Below, piece after piece: positions 7,481 to 9,821 of a DNA stretch of 9,821 nucleotides. The stretch covers positions 1-9,821 of the forward strand of contig JAICVV010000050.1 in the NCBI GenBank assembly GCA_025935155.1, given 5' to 3'. Made by a program: the position numbers and the translations under genes. The DNA comes from Alphaproteobacteria bacterium. GTDB taxonomy: Bacteria > Pseudomonadota > Alphaproteobacteria > Micropepsales > Micropepsaceae. Under the pieces are notes generated by a model. That model did not search any database and had not been told where the DNA came from. It saw nothing but the letters and a program-made list of their open reading frames with translations. Position 1 is the stretch's first letter; every line of letters starts with the position of its first letter.

Positions 7481-7570
7481 GGCAAATCTTTCAGGGCTTT
7501 TCAGGGGTGGGCCTCTCCGCCGCGCGGGGTACCCGGCCAAAGGGCGAGAATAAGCAATTCGGTTCTGGAT
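7481..7570 (-). promoter_or_regulatory. lptD-surA spacer with repeats and palindromes
   Basis: This 90-base spacer is the longest gene-free stretch. On the + strand TTTCAGGG occurs twice, at 7489-7496 and 7499-7506, a 10-base period that places the pair directly before the surA GTG. In the surA sense the nearer copy reads CCCTGAAAGAT, and its GAAAGA may serve as a weak ribosome site about six to seven bases from the start. Two abutting 8-base palindromes, CCGCGCGG (7520-7527) and GGGTACCC (7527-7534), lie further upstream. No sigma-70-like promoter or terminator is evident, so function is undecided. Confidence 0.35.
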
Positions 7571-9821
7571 TCAAGGCGTGGTGAAGACGTGCCTAGGGAA
7601 TAGGGTAGAGGGCTGCTCGCTCTGGTCCCCTGTCTTCAGCTGGAATCGCACCAGCACGGACGTTGAGGGCGGCAGGTCGCGATCGCTGGTGTAATCGCGC
7701 CGGTATGAAATCGAGGCGCCAAGGCATTCGTCTTCATATCCAATGCCGAATTCGTCATCGATCATTCGGTCATTTTCCAGATCGCGCCGGCCGCCGGCGA
7801 ACGCCGCCCAGTGGCCCCACAATCCGACGGTTGCCTGGGCGTTCACTTCCTCGCGCGACGGCAGATCGAATGTCGGTTCAGCCTGAATCACTTTCAGATA
7901 GCTGACCTCCAGGACGGAGCGGCCCCAGGTCGCATCCACATACACTTCGTTGCGTCGCACCGTTCCAGAGTTCTGGTCGAAATCCAGCCGATGTGTCAGG
8001 CTAAAATGCGGCGGGAACTTTATTGTGAAGCGCCCCACAATGTCCGAGGTGTTGTTGTCGGTGAAGCCCACAAGCGGTCCAAAGAGCGGATCGGGCTTGA
8101 GCCGAAACGCCTCGCCCACCAGGGCTTCGACAGAGCCGCCGGAAGGGAAATAGGCGGTCGTCTGAAAACCGGCATTGGCGCGCGGACCTGTCTCCACGAG
8201 ATCGTAGCCGGGAATGTGCTCGAAGCTGAACAGATTGTTGTCGTCCAGCTCGAAATCGCTGCTATCCTCGTTGGGAATGCCCTTTGGGTTACCGCCATAT
8301 GGCGCGGCAATGGCCTGTACGATCGGTTCGAACACGATCGAGGTATTCGCCGGGCCCGTTGTGGATGCGAAGGGCCATCGCCAATCGAGGGCGATATAGG
8401 GAACCCCGCGGGTGATGTAGTCCACTTTTTGCGGGATAGTGGGAAAATCGATCAGATCGTTGTTGGTGACGCGAAATGCATCGCCGCGAGCATCCGCCTG
8501 AACTGTGATGAGCTGTCCATTGCTGGTGAGCAGCGGAAGACTCCAGCGCACTTCCGCCGTTGCGCGCTGGCTGTCCGGACCGTGATCCCGGGTCACGACG
8601 GCAGTATTAAGATCGAAGCGGAAATCGCCGCCGGCAACATCGTGGTCCGGAATGTACGTGTACTCGATGATCGGCACCGGAATGGGGAAGAGTTCCTGAT
8701 CGTCGGTCAACCGCAATCCCTGAAAATAATATCCGGTAATGGCGAAGCGGTTGCGTCCGCTGATACCCTCTATGAAAAGATCGTTCACCAGCCGGTCAAA
8801 GATCGAAAGATCGTACCGCTTCAGGAATGTATCGTTCGAGGTGATCTGGGCGTCGAAACCGAAATGCCAAATGTTGTCGATCGGGATGCGCCCCGAGCCG
8901 AACAAGGAGCTGTACCATTGCCCTTCGTGTCCTGAGAGGCCGCCGTCCGGGTTATAGGCAACGCTGCCCTGGAACCACATGCCGCCGTCATCCCAGCGCT
9001 GGCGGTATTCGCCTTCGAGCAGTGCGCCGGAGTGTGTCGTCAGCATCGGCGAGACGGTCATGTCCTGCGAGTCGTTCAGCGCCACATACACAGGAAGCCG
9101 GATAAACGATCCCAGCAAACTCGATGAACCGAATTCCGGCGGTAACAGTCCAGTTTTGCGCTTCACGGTGGGATCGGGCTGGCTGAAATAGGGCGTGTAG
9201 CCAACCGGCACGCCAAACATTTCGAACGTGGCATCGTGATACACGATTTGGTGCTTGGTCTGATCCCAGACAATCTTGGCTGCCTTCACCTGCCAGAGCG
9301 GCGTCCGCTGTCCGGGTTTGTTGCAGACTTTGCAGCTTGTGAAGACGCCCTTGTTGCCTGTCAGGATGGTACCGTTCTTCGTGCGCGTTGCCGTCACCGA
9401 GGCGAAGCGGCCTGTCTTCCCCACCAGCGCACTGAAGCCTTCGGCCACGCCGTCGCGCATCTTGTCTGTGAGCACCGCGTGCCTGGCGAAGCCCACGGTA
9501 CCGTTCGGCTCGAGCACGGACACGTGTCCGTCCGCCGTGGCAACGTCCCTGATCTGATCGTATGTAACTTTGTCCGCGAGAAGGATCCGGTCGTTGTAAT
9601 CGATCTCGACATGCCCCGTAGCTGTGAAGACTTTGTCCTGCGTCTCGTACGTCACTTCGTCAGCACGAAGCAGCCCCGTGCCGCCGGGTTTGCCAAGCAA
9701 CGAGTTCGAATCGATTCCGATGTGAGACGTGGCCGCTGTGCGCGAGGCGCCGTACACGCTCCCCGTCACCGTTGCGGCTAGAATGGCCGCAACGGCTGCC
9801 CACGCAGCCCGCGAATGCCCC
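7571..9821 (-). CDS. lptD: LPS-assembly protein LptD, 5'-partial
   Basis: LptD is the outer-membrane beta-barrel that, with the lipoprotein LptE where present, inserts lipopolysaccharide into the outer leaflet. It is the end point of the Lpt bridge and an essential SurA/BAM client in E. coli. The frame is open to the right edge. The residues before the GTG at 9769 read as a signal-peptide core (AAWAAVAAILAATVTG), so that GTG is internal and the start lies outside. About 749 residues are visible. They comprise an OstA/LptA-like jellyroll domain (RADEVTYETQDKVFTATGHV, just after the signal), the PYFSQPDPTVKRKTGLLPP junction, and a long barrel domain ending near SVLVRFQLKTG with a 15-20 residue tail. 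Only three cysteines are visible: a CKVC pair (codons at 9332-9334 and 9323-9325) and one in YEDEC (7724-7726). It heads the surA-pdxA-rsmA set. Confidence 0.95.
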   Translation of the reverse strand, partial: GHSRAAWAAVAAILAATVTGSVYGASRTAATSHIGIDSNSLLGKPGGTGLLRADEVTYETQDKVFTATGHVEIDYNDRILLADKVTYDQIRDVATADGHVSVLEPNGTVGFARHAVLTDKMRDGVAEGFSALVGKTGRFASVTATRTKNGTILTGNKGVFTSCKVCNKPGQRTPLWQVKAAKIVWDQTKHQIVYHDATFEMFGVPVGYTPYFSQPDPTVKRKTGLLPPEFGSSSLLGSFIRLPVYVALNDSQDMTVSPMLTTHSGALLEGEYRQRWDDGGMWFQGSVAYNPDGGLSGHEGQWYSSLFGSGRIPIDNIWHFGFDAQITSNDTFLKRYDLSIFDRLVNDLFIEGISGRNRFAITGYYFQGLRLTDDQELFPIPVPIIEYTYIPDHDVAGGDFRFDLNTAVVTRDHGPDSQRATAEVRWSLPLLTSNGQLITVQADARGDAFRVTNNDLIDFPTIPQKVDYITRGVPYIALDWRWPFASTTGPANTSIVFEPIVQAIAAPYGGNPKGIPNEDSSDFELDDNNLFSFEHIPGYDLVETGPRANAGFQTTAYFPSGGSVEALVGEAFRLKPDPLFGPLVGFTDNNTSDIVGRFTIKFPPHFSLTHRLDFDQNSGTVRRNEVYVDATWGRSVLEVSYLKVIQAEPTFDLPSREEVNAQATVGLWGHWAAFAGGRRDLENDRMIDDEFGIGYEDECLGASISYRRDYTSDRDLPPSTSVLVRFQLKTGDQSEQPSTLFPRHVFTTP

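Noticed and set aside
7481..7540. Extended SurA start at TTG 7540
   Set aside because: It would place 20 Arg/Pro-rich residues (MAGYPARRRGPPL...) before an otherwise well-formed signal peptide starting at GTG 7480.
7811..8935. Long open frame of about 374 codons on the + strand, antisense to lptD
   Set aside because: It lies wholly within the well-supported lptD gene. The translation has no recognisable domain, and such antisense frames are common in GC-rich coding DNA.

Overview
The window is a GC-rich (by eye about 60 %), tightly packed stretch of bacterial chromosome. It carries only conserved housekeeping genes and almost no free intergenic space. Protein sequence style (FabF beginning MRRVVVTGLG, an alphaproteobacterial type of LptD, MltG with an Ala/Pro-rich tail) and gene order point to an Alphaproteobacterium. 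The genus cannot be named from sequence alone. The LPS-transport gene lptD shows a Gram-negative outer-membrane organism.

Left half, + strand (1-4223): acpP (cut at its 5' end by the window edge), fabF, mltG, a yicC-family RNase gene and gmk. They are co-directional, with gaps from 57 bp down to a 3-bp start/stop overlap. This set supplies acyl carrier protein and the elongating ketoacyl-ACP synthase, a membrane-bound lytic transglycosylase that ends glycan strands, a UPF0701/YicC protein linked to RNA decay, and guanylate kinase.

Right half, - strand (4248-9821): reading leftwards, lptD (cut at its 5' end by the right window edge), surA, pdxA and rsmA. This is the same order as the E. coli lptD-surA-pdxA-rsmA operon. 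The outer-membrane LPS translocon and the periplasmic chaperone that helps fold it are followed by a vitamin B6 biosynthesis enzyme and the 16S rRNA dimethyladenosine transferase. pdxA overlaps both neighbours (32 and 14 bp), which suggests one transcript with translational coupling.

The two operons converge at 4224-4247 with only 24 bp between stop codons and no convincing intrinsic terminator. There are no tRNA or rRNA genes, insertion sequences, CRISPR arrays, prophage remnants or other signs of horizontal transfer. I found no undescribed system. The points worth a second look are small: the fabF initiation region, a possible frameshift in the MltG tail, repeat and palindrome structure upstream of surA, and the cysteine layouts of LptD and SurA.
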